DNA of 64,000 nucleotides, from assembly GCF_042682545.1 (NCBI RefSeq), contig NZ_JBHUHQ010000009.1. One strand, given 5' to 3'. This document shows positions 43,030-51,563 of this stretch, piece after piece (positions within the stretch are counted from its first letter, which is position 1; each line of letters begins with the position of its first letter). Source of the stretch: Ornithinibacillus salinisoli (GTDB taxonomy: Bacteria; Bacillota; Bacilli; Bacillales; Amphibacillaceae). A model generated the notes under the pieces. The model saw only the letters and a list, made by a program, of their open reading frames with translations. It did not search any database and was not told the DNA's origin. Both the position numbers and the translations under genes were made by a program.

Positions 43030-43214
43030 ATGGCGGGTATCTTTTTATAACAAAAGGTGATTTGGAATTTTACCTTAACTTAAATAAAAATGAGATTGAA
43101 AAATTATTTAGTAAATATCCAAATGCTCCTAAAATAGAGTTGAAAGGAACAACGTATTATCCGTATAAGCAGTTTATGGAATGGGTTTCTTCAATTGAAA
43201 CCTACAAACAATGA
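43030..43214 (+). pseudogene. Small DNA-binding-like gene with an apparent frameshift near its start
   Basis: An ATG at 43030 has a good AGAGGG site and reads MAGIFL, then stops. The next frame continues at once with ITKGDLEFYLNLNKNEIEKL and YPNAPKIELKGTTYYPYKQF, a plausible small helix-turn-helix/excisionase-like protein. The only in-frame ATG for that body (43014) lacks a ribosome site and adds an odd MRGRCHGGYLF. A one-base deletion or two-base insertion in CTTTTTATAACAAAA would join the two. It is either a recent pseudogene, programmed slippage or a sequence error. Confidence 0.5.
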
Positions 43215-43300
43215 GCTTATTAAAATATATGGGGGCGTTTCTAAAAGAAGGAATTGCATCTTATTCAATAGACGGTGCAGAATTGGAGGTGTGATTTATT

Positions 43301-43501
43301 ATGAGTAATGAAAATTCCTCAATATTAGTAAAATGGCGATCGAAATATGGAGGATTAGTTATTGCGTTAAGTTGCTTATGTAGCGTGATTATAAGCTGGG
43401 GAAACAATTGGATTCTGACAGGAATTTTAGGAATAGGTGTGTTGATTTGTGGAACGATAGGAATTTTTGATATAAAGCGAACTGTAACGGAAAAAAGATA
43501 A
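43301..43501 (+). CDS. Small two-helix membrane protein, 66 aa
   Basis: ATG start with a GGAGGTG site. Two membrane segments (residues 17-33 and 36-55) flank a short loop; basic ends. No family recognised. The following 290 bp to the acetyltransferase hold no intact gene. Short pieces there (MDVVYAIFVQEW near 43652 and RVEEVIKAVESMKA near 43682 in another frame) look like the two ends of a deleted gene. Confidence 0.6.
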   Translation: MSNENSSILVKWRSKYGGLVIALSCLCSVIISWGNNWILTGILGIGVLICGTIGIFDIKRTVTEKR

Positions 43502-43649
43502 AAGTGGGGGACTCTAAGTTATTGCCTCTCTGAAAATAAGCGTTTTCGCTAAACTCAAAATCTCTTAATCGTTTGAAGAAAATCATCAACTGAGTTAAAC
43601 CGATTCTCTATAAAAAACAAAAGGATCACAGGAAGAACAAGAAGGAATA

Positions 43650-43730
43650 ATTATGGATGTTGTTTATGCTATCTTCGTACAAGAGTGGAAGAAGTAATAA
43701 AAGCGGTGGAATCTATGAAAGCATGAGTTT
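43650..43730 (+). pseudogene. Probable remnant of a deleted gene
   Basis: A ribosome site and ATG (GAAGGAATAATT-ATG) start a frame MDVVYAIFVQEW that stops after 14 codons. Another frame over the same bases ends in RVEEVIKAVESMKA plus stop, which looks like a natural protein C-terminus. The parent gene is not identifiable. Confidence 0.3.
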
Positions 43731-43791
43731 AATAAAGGTTACGCCTGACTCAATATTGTGTACTACTCATATGACCTAGGGAGGATTTTTT

Positions 43792-44331
43792 ATGGTATAT
43801 GATAATCAAAATAAAACAATTACTACGAAAAGGCTAGAACTAAGACTGTTTCAAAAATCTGATGCAGTAGCTGTTACAAAACTTTGTGATAACTATAATA
43901 TTTATAAAAATACACTGTACCTACCATATCCATACGCTATAGATGATGCTGTATCGTGGATAGAGCATCACCTTGATAATTTTAATGCTAATAAATCATA
44001 TGAATTTGCTATAACGGATAGAGAAAGCGGAGAATTATATGGGGCTATAGCGCTATCAAACAACCAAACGTTTTATCATGGTGAAATAGCTTATTGGATT
44101 GGTGAAGAATTTTGGGGAAATGGATATGCAACAGAGGCAGCGCAAGCTATTTTACAATTTGCATTTGATGAAAAGAAATACCATAAAGTATTTGCTCGTT
44201 ACTTTCATTCAAATCCAGCTTCAGGAAGAGTTTTGCAAAAATTAGGCATGAAAAAAGAAGGTATATTAATGGACCATGTTAGAAAAGAAAATCGATATGA
44301 AGATCTAGTATATTATGGAATTATTAATTAA
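43792..44331 (+). CDS. GNAT acetyltransferase, RimJ/RimL type
   Basis: A 179-aa N-acetyltransferase. TTKRLELRLFQKSDA at the start, IAYWIGEEFWGNGYATEAAQAIL carries the acetyl-CoA pyrophosphate-binding motif, and ARYFHSNPASGRVLQKLGMKKEG is the conserved C-terminal part. The family acetylates alpha-amino groups of ribosomal proteins, amino acids or antibiotics; the substrate cannot be read here. ATG with GGGAGGA site. Confidence 0.9.
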   Translation: MVYDNQNKTITTKRLELRLFQKSDAVAVTKLCDNYNIYKNTLYLPYPYAIDDAVSWIEHHLDNFNANKSYEFAITDRESGELYGAIALSNNQTFYHGEIAYWIGEEFWGNGYATEAAQAILQFAFDEKKYHKVFARYFHSNPASGRVLQKLGMKKEGILMDHVRKENRYEDLVYYGIIN

Positions 44332-44543
44332 GACAGATTATAGATTGTATATTACATAGTTTATAGTCATCGCTATTTGTCATCGGAATACCGGAGTGCA
44401 CTACTTGTAAAAATAACTTGGAATATGATGAAATTAAACTAAACAAGCACTACGTCAATAAGAATACATGTATTCATTATTGTCTAAAAAAATAGGAACA
44501 GTATTATGTTATAAAAGAGGCCATAGAGTAAGTTTAATAGTTT

Positions 44544-44906
44544 TCACAAACTACTTAAATGTTCATGGATTAATTTCCATTCATTATTGAACAAAGTGAA
44601 TACATTAGTTGCTCTACCACTACCAGAAACTAATTTCCCATTATGGTAACCTGTATAATTATATGTATAAGTACATGTAGCTATTTTTTCACTAACAGCA
44701 ATCCATTGAACGTCTGTAGCAGAATACATTTCCTCTTTAATTATGTTCCAAGCATTTTTGAAGTAGTTTCCGATTTCCTCGATTGAGGTACAACTTTGAT
44801 CAGTAAACCAATATATAGCATTGGGGTGTAATACTTCTTTCACATTGTTAAAGTCATGAGAGTTGGTTGCATCAATATAACGTTCTAAAGCATTATGATA
44901 TGTCAT
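44544..44906 (-). CDS. SnoaL-like / NTF2-fold protein
   Basis: A 120-aa NTF2-fold domain protein: LERYIDATNSHDFNNVKEVLHPNAIYWFTDQSC and GRATNVFTLFNNEWKLIHEHLSSL are the usual start and end blocks of the DUF4440/SnoaL-like group (including nuclear-transport-factor-like ketosteroid isomerase relatives). Function unknown. The ATG at 44906 is preferred over the adjacent TTG because the AAAGGAG spacing is better. The ~210-bp gap to the acetyltransferase shows nothing recognisable. Confidence 0.82.
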   Translation of the reverse strand: MTYHNALERYIDATNSHDFNNVKEVLHPNAIYWFTDQSCTSIEEIGNYFKNAWNIIKEEMYSATDVQWIAVSEKIATCTYTYNYTGYHNGKLVSGSGRATNVFTLFNNEWKLIHEHLSSL

Positions 44907-45026
44907 CAACGATACTCCTTTTCACACTAAATATTCTTATACTTAATATACTATTAAAGTGTTCTTTTTCAAAATTATTGCATACTCGTTGGAGTTTAAT
45001 CGGAGTATTTTGTATCCTAAAAAATA

Positions 45027-45755
45027 CTAGACCATTTTTAATTGCTTATTAACTTCAATCAAAAAATCCTTTACTGATCTCTTTTGAATCAAATAATCAG
45101 CGTAGGGATCTAATGGTGTGCTTTCACGATTTACGATAACAAGTTTGGCACCATTTTCTTTGGCAATCATGGGGAACATATTTGCAGGTGTTACCGAAAG
45201 CGATGAGCCTAATACGATAAACAAATCGGACTGCAAGGTTTTTTCTTCTGCTTGTAGAAACGTATCTTCTGGTAACATTTCTCCAAATAACACGATACCT
45301 GGCCGGATAGGACCTCCACACGCAGCACAATATCCATTTCCTTTTAAGTACGCCAGGCGATTATGGTTCTTGCCACAGATGTGACAGTAAATCTTATGAA
45401 ATGTACCATGAAGTTCCATTACATTCTTGCTTCCTGCATCGTGGTGAAATCCATCAACATTTTGTGTGATGATTCCTTGAATCCTATTTTGTTTTTCCCA
45501 ATTAGCTAATATGAAATGTCCTTCATGTGGCTTGTAAGCATGAATTTCATTTAAGCGGAATTGGTAAAACTCAATAAATTCCTGTGGGTTTTGCTCTAAT
45601 GCCTGTACATTTGCAAGCTCATCTGGATTGAACTTCTCCCATAGCCCACGATTTTTGGAACGGAAATCAGGAAGTCCGCTTTCTGTTGACATACCTGCTC
45701 CAGTAAAAACTATTACATGATTAGATTCCTTCATAAGATTTACAATTTCATCCAT
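45027..45755 (-). CDS. Sir2-family NAD-dependent protein deacylase
   Basis: A 242-aa sirtuin. GAGMSTESGLPDFRS near the start binds NAD, TQNVDGFHHDAGS and the catalytic His in ELHGTFHKIYC follow, the zinc module has four Cys (CHIC and CAAC), and GSSLSVTPA and VNRESTPLD complete the NAD site. It removes acyl groups from lysines, classically re-activating acetyl-CoA synthetase. Start at ATG 45755; the longer GTG lies in the ribosome site. It is 38 bp downstream of gdhA and probably in the same transcript. Confidence 0.93.
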   Translation of the reverse strand: MDEIVNLMKESNHVIVFTGAGMSTESGLPDFRSKNRGLWEKFNPDELANVQALEQNPQEFIEFYQFRLNEIHAYKPHEGHFILANWEKQNRIQGIITQNVDGFHHDAGSKNVMELHGTFHKIYCHICGKNHNRLAYLKGNGYCAACGGPIRPGIVLFGEMLPEDTFLQAEEKTLQSDLFIVLGSSLSVTPANMFPMIAKENGAKLVIVNRESTPLDPYADYLIQKRSVKDFLIEVNKQLKMV

Positions 45756-45793
45756 AACGAAAACCACACCTTATATTTTATTCTGCTACAAAA

Positions 45794-47170
45794 CTAGATG
45801 ACACCTTGCTCAATCATGGCGTCTGCTACTTTCGTAAATCCAGCGATACTTGCTCCAGATATTAAGTTTCCTGGTTTATGGTAAGCTTCTGCAGCTTGAA
45901 CACTGTTTTGATAAATGTCTTTCATAATTTGCTGTAATTTCTTATCAACCTCTTCAAAAGTCCAGGCCATCCGAGAACTATTTTGTCCCATTTCTAGAGC
46001 TGAAACGGCTACACCTCCAGCATTCACTGCTTTGGCTGGTCCGAAGAGGATGTTGCTTTCTAGAAACAGTGCAATTGCATCAGCTGTTGAAGGCATATTT
46101 GCCCCTTCAGCGACTATTTTTACACCATTTTCAACTAACGTTTTCGCGGCTTTTCCGTCTAATTCATTTTGGGTTGCACATGGTAAGGCGATATCACATG
46201 GAATGGACCAAATACCTGAACTTCCTTCCATATATGTTGCACTTGGATGGATGAGCGCATATTCACTTATTCTTCTTCTCTGTACTTCTTTTAATTGTTT
46301 GACTGTATCCAAATTAATGCCATCTGGATCATAAATATAACCTCCGGAATCACTGCAGGCGATAACGTTTGCGCCTAATTCCATGGCCTTTTCTATCGCA
46401 TAAATAGAAACATTACCCGATCCTGATATAACAACATTTTTACCAGCTATCGATTGTCCTTGGTCATTGAGCATTTCTTTTACAAAATAAATGGCACCAT
46501 AACCTGTTGCTTCCTTACGAGCTAAACTACCACCATAAAGAAGTCCTTTCCCTGTTAAAACACCAGCCTCAAAACTTCTCTTTATTTTTTTATATTGACC
46601 AAACATATAGCCAATCTCTCTAGCACCAACACCAATATCACCTGCTGGTACATCTGTATCTGGTCCAATATGATTCGCTAACTCCATCATATAGCTTTGG
46701 CAAAATCGCATAATTTCTCCGTCAGATTTTCCTTTTGGATCGAAGTCAGCACCACCTTTTCCGCCACCAATTGGCTGTCCAGTTAGAGCGTTTTTAAAAA
46801 TTTGTTCAAACCCGAGAAATTTGATTATACTCGTGTTAACAGATGGATGAAAACGTAAGCCACCTTTATAGGGCCCAATAGCGCTGTTGAATTGTACGCG
46901 GTACCCTCGGTTAACTTGAATATTGCCCTGATCGTCTACCCATGGTACACGAAATGTTATTAATCGTTCTGGCTCAACGATTCGTTCTAAAATATTATGA
47001 TGTATATAATGTGGATTCTTCACCAGAACCGGTTTTATTGATTTGAAAATCACATATACTGCTTGGTGAAATTCTTCCTGGTTAGGATCTTTTTCCTTCA
47101 CTTTATTAAACACACTATCGATATAATTTTGAACTTCAACGGAAGTATTGGTCTCTGTAAGTAAACTCAT
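45794..47170 (-). CDS. gdhA: NADP-specific glutamate dehydrogenase
   Basis: A 458-aa glutamate dehydrogenase of the hexameric bacterial (E. coli GdhA) type, as shown by length and by YRVQFNSAIGPYKGGLRFHPSVN, GGGKGGADFDPKGKSDGEIMRFCQ and PAGDIGVGAREIGYM. The Rossmann motif ISGSGNVSIYAIEKA binds NADP. It assimilates ammonium into glutamate. Start: CAGGAGGACACC fixes ATG 47170, seven codons into the longest frame. With gltBD and asnB it makes this window rich in nitrogen assimilation. Followed by the sirtuin gene. Confidence 0.95.
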   Translation of the reverse strand: MSLLTETNTSVEVQNYIDSVFNKVKEKDPNQEEFHQAVYVIFKSIKPVLVKNPHYIHHNILERIVEPERLITFRVPWVDDQGNIQVNRGYRVQFNSAIGPYKGGLRFHPSVNTSIIKFLGFEQIFKNALTGQPIGGGKGGADFDPKGKSDGEIMRFCQSYMMELANHIGPDTDVPAGDIGVGAREIGYMFGQYKKIKRSFEAGVLTGKGLLYGGSLARKEATGYGAIYFVKEMLNDQGQSIAGKNVVISGSGNVSIYAIEKAMELGANVIACSDSGGYIYDPDGINLDTVKQLKEVQRRRISEYALIHPSATYMEGSSGIWSIPCDIALPCATQNELDGKAAKTLVENGVKIVAEGANMPSTADAIALFLESNILFGPAKAVNAGGVAVSALEMGQNSSRMAWTFEEVDKKLQQIMKDIYQNSVQAAEAYHKPGNLISGASIAGFTKVADAMIEQGVI

Positions 47171-47400
47171 GGTGTCCTCCTGTATATGCAATATAAGTAC
47201 TAGATATTAAGACTAGGTATAAATTATATCAAACAACAATCAAAATTGAAGTGAAACGCTCATGAAAATTTTGTTACAAATTTGTTTCTCTATTTCCAGG
47301 TTACGATAAAATGGATAGAGTTTCTCCTGTTATTTTGAACAGTATTTAACATGTTTATTAATGTATAATGCATGATAACTAATTTTCTTTTATATTGCCC

Positions 47401-47431
47401 TTTACCTTTACGTAACGTGAACATTTATAGT
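47401..47431 (+). promoter_or_regulatory. MerR-type promoter with 19-bp spacer and operator dyad
   Basis: TTTACC (-35), a 19-bp spacer and TATAGT (-10). The spacer holds the dyad TTTACGTAACGTGAA. Long spacers with a central dyad are the classical target of MerR regulators, and the gene directly downstream encodes one. Confidence 0.7.
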
Positions 47432-47454
47432 AAGTGAAAGGAGTTGAACATGAC

Positions 47455-48495
47455 ATGCTAATTAAAGAAGTAGCTGAAAAGCTAAATACAACAGCACGGT
47501 CCATACGTTTTTATGAGGAAAAGGGGCTGATATCACCAAAAAAAGATGAGGAAAATGACTATCGATATTTTACGGAAAAAGACTTGCTCCGATTAAGTAC
47601 GATACTTGCATTGCGAGAAGTAGGCTTTCCAGTTAATGAGATCAAAGTTCTTTTAGAAGATCCTAGTATGAGTATCCAACAGTATCTGAATATCCAGCGG
47701 TCTGCTTTATATGAAAAATGGATTGAGATGAGAGATATGATTGAGACAATTGACGAAATGGTTGATCGGACAACGGAAGATTCCTATTTACCAAAAGACT
47801 TTTATGCTTTGGCGCAACATCTTAAGAATTTAAAATCGATCCGTAAAAATTGGACTGATCGTTGGAATTTTGATCAACAGGCATCAGACTATGATGAAAA
47901 TATAAAAAAACAAGGATTCTCTTTCAATGTACATGAGGGTTATGATCAAGCACTCGCAAGAATAGTCGAAAAAACATCATTACAGCCTGGGAATACATGT
48001 TTAGATATTGGAATTGGAACAGGTAACCTTGGTTCAAAGTTTTTACAAGATGGTATCAAAGTGATTGGTGTTGATCAATCTGAAAAAATGCTTGAAAAGT
48101 GTAAGGAGAAACATCCACAAATAGAAACACGAAAGGGACATTTTCTTGCGCTTCCGATCTTGGACCATTCCGTAGATGCCGTCGTATCAAGCTATGCATT
48201 ACATCATTTACCTGATGAGGAAAAAGTCATAGCACTAGAGGAAATGACAAGAGTATTAAAACCAAATGGACAAATTTGTATCGCAGATCTCATGTTTACA
48301 GATAAAGTACATCGTGAAAAGGTGATTGCAGACTTTCAAGCGGTAGGCAACCAAATCGCGATCGAATGTATTGCAGATGAATATTATGCTGATCGATCCT
48401 TGTTAACAAATTGGTTTTCTAACTGTGGTTATCAAATTGAAAGTTACCAGTTTAATAGGATTTTAGGTATGATCTATGCAAGACGTCATAAATAA
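47455..48495 (+). CDS. MerR-family regulator fused to a SAM-dependent methyltransferase
   Basis: A 346-aa two-domain protein. Residues ~1-70: MerR winged helix (LIKEVAEKLNTTARSIRFYEEKGLISP, then YRYFTEKDLLRLSTILALREVGF). Residues ~75-125: helical linker. Residues ~140-345: class I methyltransferase with CLDIGIGTGNLG (SAM motif I), GVDQSEKML and a UbiE-like VSSYALHHLPDEEK...EMTRVLKPNGQI. Start ATG 47455 after AAAGGAG. Its own promoter has the MerR 19-bp spacer and dyad, so autoregulation is likely. Substrate of the methyltransferase is unknown; one idea is that ligand modification and sensing are joined in one protein. Confidence 0.9.
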   Translation: MLIKEVAEKLNTTARSIRFYEEKGLISPKKDEENDYRYFTEKDLLRLSTILALREVGFPVNEIKVLLEDPSMSIQQYLNIQRSALYEKWIEMRDMIETIDEMVDRTTEDSYLPKDFYALAQHLKNLKSIRKNWTDRWNFDQQASDYDENIKKQGFSFNVHEGYDQALARIVEKTSLQPGNTCLDIGIGTGNLGSKFLQDGIKVIGVDQSEKMLEKCKEKHPQIETRKGHFLALPILDHSVDAVVSSYALHHLPDEEKVIALEEMTRVLKPNGQICIADLMFTDKVHREKVIADFQAVGNQIAIECIADEYYADRSLLTNWFSNCGYQIESYQFNRILGMIYARRHK

Positions 48496-48595
48496 TTTTC
48501 TATTCCTTATTGCATCCGCTATCAATCTATGATAGCATTATATACAACATATTGAGTTAATAAAATACAAAACATACTATATATAGTATCAACAA

Positions 48596-48866
48596 GTTAA
48601 GGTGACACGAGTTGTCTTAAAAGGGAATCTAGTTAGAATCTAGAACTGCCCCCGCAACTGTAAGTGTGGACGAACGAGGAAACCACTGTATCAGCATCGA
48701 TTATGATATGGGAAGGTCTTTAGTAGGGAGAAACACAAGTCAGGAGACCTGCCATAGCTTAGTAGTTTCATTTCTCCGGGGTGAGAGAAGGTGGAACGAT
48801 AGAGATTCTATGTTTTCATTTCTGTCGTTTTAAGCCGTTCCTCCAACAAGAGTGAACGGCTTTTTA
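48596..48866 (+). ncRNA. Adenosylcobalamin riboswitch with terminator, upstream of ribonucleotide reductase
   Basis: Conserved cobalamin aptamer pieces are present in order: AAAAGGGAATCTAGTTAGAA, ACTGCCCCCGCAACTGTAA and the B12 box AGTCAGGAGACCTGCC (48738-48753). The expression platform is a terminator, AAGCCGTTC/GAACGGCTT (48832-48862) followed by T residues, 32 bp before the reductase start. Cobalamin binding should reduce expression of this cobalamin-independent reductase. This fits the known logic in bacteria that also own a B12-dependent class II enzyme (not in this window). Confidence 0.95.
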
Positions 48867-48897
48867 TATATTATCAATGAAAAATGGAGGAAATACG

Positions 48898-51132
48898 ATG
48901 ATTACAGATACTTCAATGATCCATGAACACGTCTGCGGTTTGGTTGATCAAGTAGCACAAGAATTTAATTTAGATATGAAAGCTTATAAAGAAAAGTCTT
49001 TACAAGCGATTAGTCCAGAAATGTCCTGGGAAAGAGCAACAGATATTTTAGTGAAAAATGCATTAGAGAACATTGATGAAGCAACTCCAAACTGGACTTA
49101 CGTTGCTAGTCGAATATATTTACAGGAGCTATATCGTCAAGCAGGAATGACCAGGAATAACGATCCCAAATTGGGTTATGGATATTTTTATCAATTAATA
49201 GAACGATTAACACATAAAGGTATTTATACGAAGGATTTATTATTGAAATACTCTAAGAGTGATATAGATTTTTTAGAAAAGCAAATGGTTTCAAATCGAG
49301 ACTTGCTATTTAATTATTTAGGCTTATATACCTTAGCAACCAGATACTTAGCAACAGACCACGAAAAAAATACATATGAGTTACCGCAAGAACGGTGGAT
49401 GATTATTGCCATGCATCTAATGCAGGATGAAGACCGTGCTAAGCGACTGAATTTAGTAACAGAGGCATATTGGGCACTAAGTAATCTATATATGACTGTA
49501 GCAACACCGACATTAACGAATGCAGGCAAAACGCATGGCCAATTATCAAGCTGTTTTATTGATACGGTTGATGATAGCTTACAATCTATTTACGACAGTA
49601 ATACCGACATAGCAAAGCTATCTAAAAACGGTGGCGGAATTGGTGTCTACATGGGAAAAATTAGAGCAAGAGGTAGTTCTATTAAAGGATTTAAAGGCAT
49701 GTCTAGTGGCGTCGTTCCATGGATTAAGCAGTTAAATAATACTGCCGTTAATGTCGACCAGCTTGGGACAAGAAAGGGTGCCATAGCCATTTATTTGGAT
49801 GTATGGCACTTGGATATTGAATCCTTCCTCGATTTAAAACTAAATAATGGGGATGAACGGATGCGGGCTCACGATATTTTTACCGGGGTTTGCTTGCCAG
49901 ATTACTTTATGGAGCAAGTAGAAAACCGTGGTGATTGGTATTTATTTGACCCCCACGAAGTTCGACAAGTAATGGGGTATTCGTTGGAGGATTTTTATGA
50001 TGAAGAGAAAAGTGACGGGGAATGGCGCCTGAGGTATCAGGAATGTATTGCATCGGAGGAATTAACGAAGAAAAAAGTACCTGCTATTGAAATTATGAAA
50101 CGAATTATGAAGTCTCAACTCGAATCAGGTACACCATTTATGTTTTACCGAGATGAAGTAAATCGTCAAAATAGTAACTCGCAAAATGGTATGATATATT
50201 GCTCCAATCTTTGTACGGAAATTACACAAAATCAGTCGCCTACCGAATTTATCGAAGAATATATCGAAAATGAAAACACTATAGTTAAGAAATATAAAAC
50301 TGGAGATTATGTTGTATGTAATTTAAGTTCGATTAATTTAGGAAAAGCTGTCCCAGATCAAGTGTTAGATCGTTTAATTAAAATTCAAGTTCGTATGCTT
50401 GATAATGTAATCGATATTAACACATTACCAATAAAGCAAACACAGCTAACCAATCAAAAATATCGAGCGATAGGATTAGGTACCTTTGGATGGCATCATT
50501 TATTGGCGCTAAATAACATTCGTTGGGAGTCTCAGGAAGCAGTGACATTCGCAGATGAATTATATGAAAACATCGCATATTTAACTATAAAAAATAGTAT
50601 GGAATTGAGTAAAGAAAAAGCTGCTTATCCTGCATTTGAAGACAGTAAATGGAGTACTGGTGCTTACTTCGAAGAAAAGGGATACACAGATGAGAAGTGG
50701 ACATCGCTCCAACAAGATGTACGAAAGTATGGGATACGTAATGGGTATTTGATGGCAGTTGCGCCAAATTCAACAACTGCAATGATAGCTGGTTCGACAG
50801 CTAGTATCGATCCTATTTTTAAAGTATTCTACAACGAAGAGAAAAAAGATTTTAAAATTCCTACTACACCACCAGACATCAATCATCAAACATATGATGT
50901 GTATCGAAGGTCTGCGTATATCGTTGATCAAAGATGGTCTGTTAAGCAAAATGCAGCACGGCAAAAACATATCGATCAGAGTCTATCATTCAATTTCTAT
51001 GTCCCGAATACCATACGGGCATCTGTTCTTCTTGACTTGCATTTATTGGCATGGAAAGAGGGGCTAAAAACAACTTATTATGTTCGATCAACTTCTAGCG
51101 ACATAGAAGAATGTGAGTGGTGTTCAAGTTGA
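48898..51132 (+). CDS. Class I ribonucleotide reductase, alpha (catalytic) subunit
   Basis: A 744-aa catalytic subunit that reduces ribonucleoside diphosphates. Active-site features: SSCFIDTVDDS (first redox Cys), the N-x-C-x-E triad in SNLCTEI, the second redox Cys in VCNLSSINL, PNSTTAMIAGSTASIDPIF and the C-terminal electron-relay pair CEWC. The N-terminus seems to lack a complete ATP-cone. Start: ATG 48898 has TGGAGGAA; the longer frame does not. A flavodoxin gene and the beta-subunit gene follow with overlaps, and a cobalamin riboswitch precedes it. Named nrdA or nrdE in different genomes; I leave the symbol open. Confidence 0.94.
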   Translation: MITDTSMIHEHVCGLVDQVAQEFNLDMKAYKEKSLQAISPEMSWERATDILVKNALENIDEATPNWTYVASRIYLQELYRQAGMTRNNDPKLGYGYFYQLIERLTHKGIYTKDLLLKYSKSDIDFLEKQMVSNRDLLFNYLGLYTLATRYLATDHEKNTYELPQERWMIIAMHLMQDEDRAKRLNLVTEAYWALSNLYMTVATPTLTNAGKTHGQLSSCFIDTVDDSLQSIYDSNTDIAKLSKNGGGIGVYMGKIRARGSSIKGFKGMSSGVVPWIKQLNNTAVNVDQLGTRKGAIAIYLDVWHLDIESFLDLKLNNGDERMRAHDIFTGVCLPDYFMEQVENRGDWYLFDPHEVRQVMGYSLEDFYDEEKSDGEWRLRYQECIASEELTKKKVPAIEIMKRIMKSQLESGTPFMFYRDEVNRQNSNSQNGMIYCSNLCTEITQNQSPTEFIEEYIENENTIVKKYKTGDYVVCNLSSINLGKAVPDQVLDRLIKIQVRMLDNVIDINTLPIKQTQLTNQKYRAIGLGTFGWHHLLALNNIRWESQEAVTFADELYENIAYLTIKNSMELSKEKAAYPAFEDSKWSTGAYFEEKGYTDEKWTSLQQDVRKYGIRNGYLMAVAPNSTTAMIAGSTASIDPIFKVFYNEEKKDFKIPTTPPDINHQTYDVYRRSAYIVDQRWSVKQNAARQKHIDQSLSFNFYVPNTIRASVLLDLHLLAWKEGLKTTYYVRSTSSDIEECEWCSS

Positions 51133-51563
51133 GAGCAGTAGTAGCTTATTTGTCATATAGTGGAAATACGATGGAAGTTGGGGAACGTATTGCTGCAAAA
51201 TTAGAGAAGGAAGGTCTGGAGGTTGACCTGCATCGTATTGGGGTTGATCCTCCCATTGATACGGGGGCTTACGACTTTTTATTTATTGGAACTTTTACAT
51301 GGGAAATGGGAGCGACACCAAGTGAAGTAAAAGATTTTGTATGGGAAATAGGATATAAACCTAATAATGTTGCTGTTTTTGGTACAGGAGACACCCAATT
51401 CGGGGGGGACGAGTTATTTTGTAAAGCGGTCGACAAGCTCGTGCAATTTTACAATAGTAGGTGGACAGGATTGAAAATTGAACAATCCCCAAGAGGATAT
51501 CAAGAACAATTAATTGATCAATGGGTGGAGGGAGTAACAAACAATGTCAAAGTCTTTGCTTAA
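51129..51563 (+). CDS. Flavodoxin-like protein within the ribonucleotide reductase operon
   Basis: A 144-aa flavodoxin. The FMN phosphate loop is SYSGNTMEVGERI at the N-terminus; FIGTFTWEMGATP and FGTGDTQFGGDELFCKAVD are the two ring-binding loops. It is larger and more classical than B. subtilis-type NrdI but sits between alpha and beta genes, so it probably activates or maintains the beta-subunit radical cofactor (inference). Start TTG 51129 overlaps the alpha stop (TTGA); its 3' end overlaps the beta start by 20 bp. Confidence 0.87.
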   Translation: MRAVVAYLSYSGNTMEVGERIAAKLEKEGLEVDLHRIGVDPPIDTGAYDFLFIGTFTWEMGATPSEVKDFVWEIGYKPNNVAVFGTGDTQFGGDELFCKAVDKLVQFYNSRWTGLKIEQSPRGYQEQLIDQWVEGVTNNVKVFA

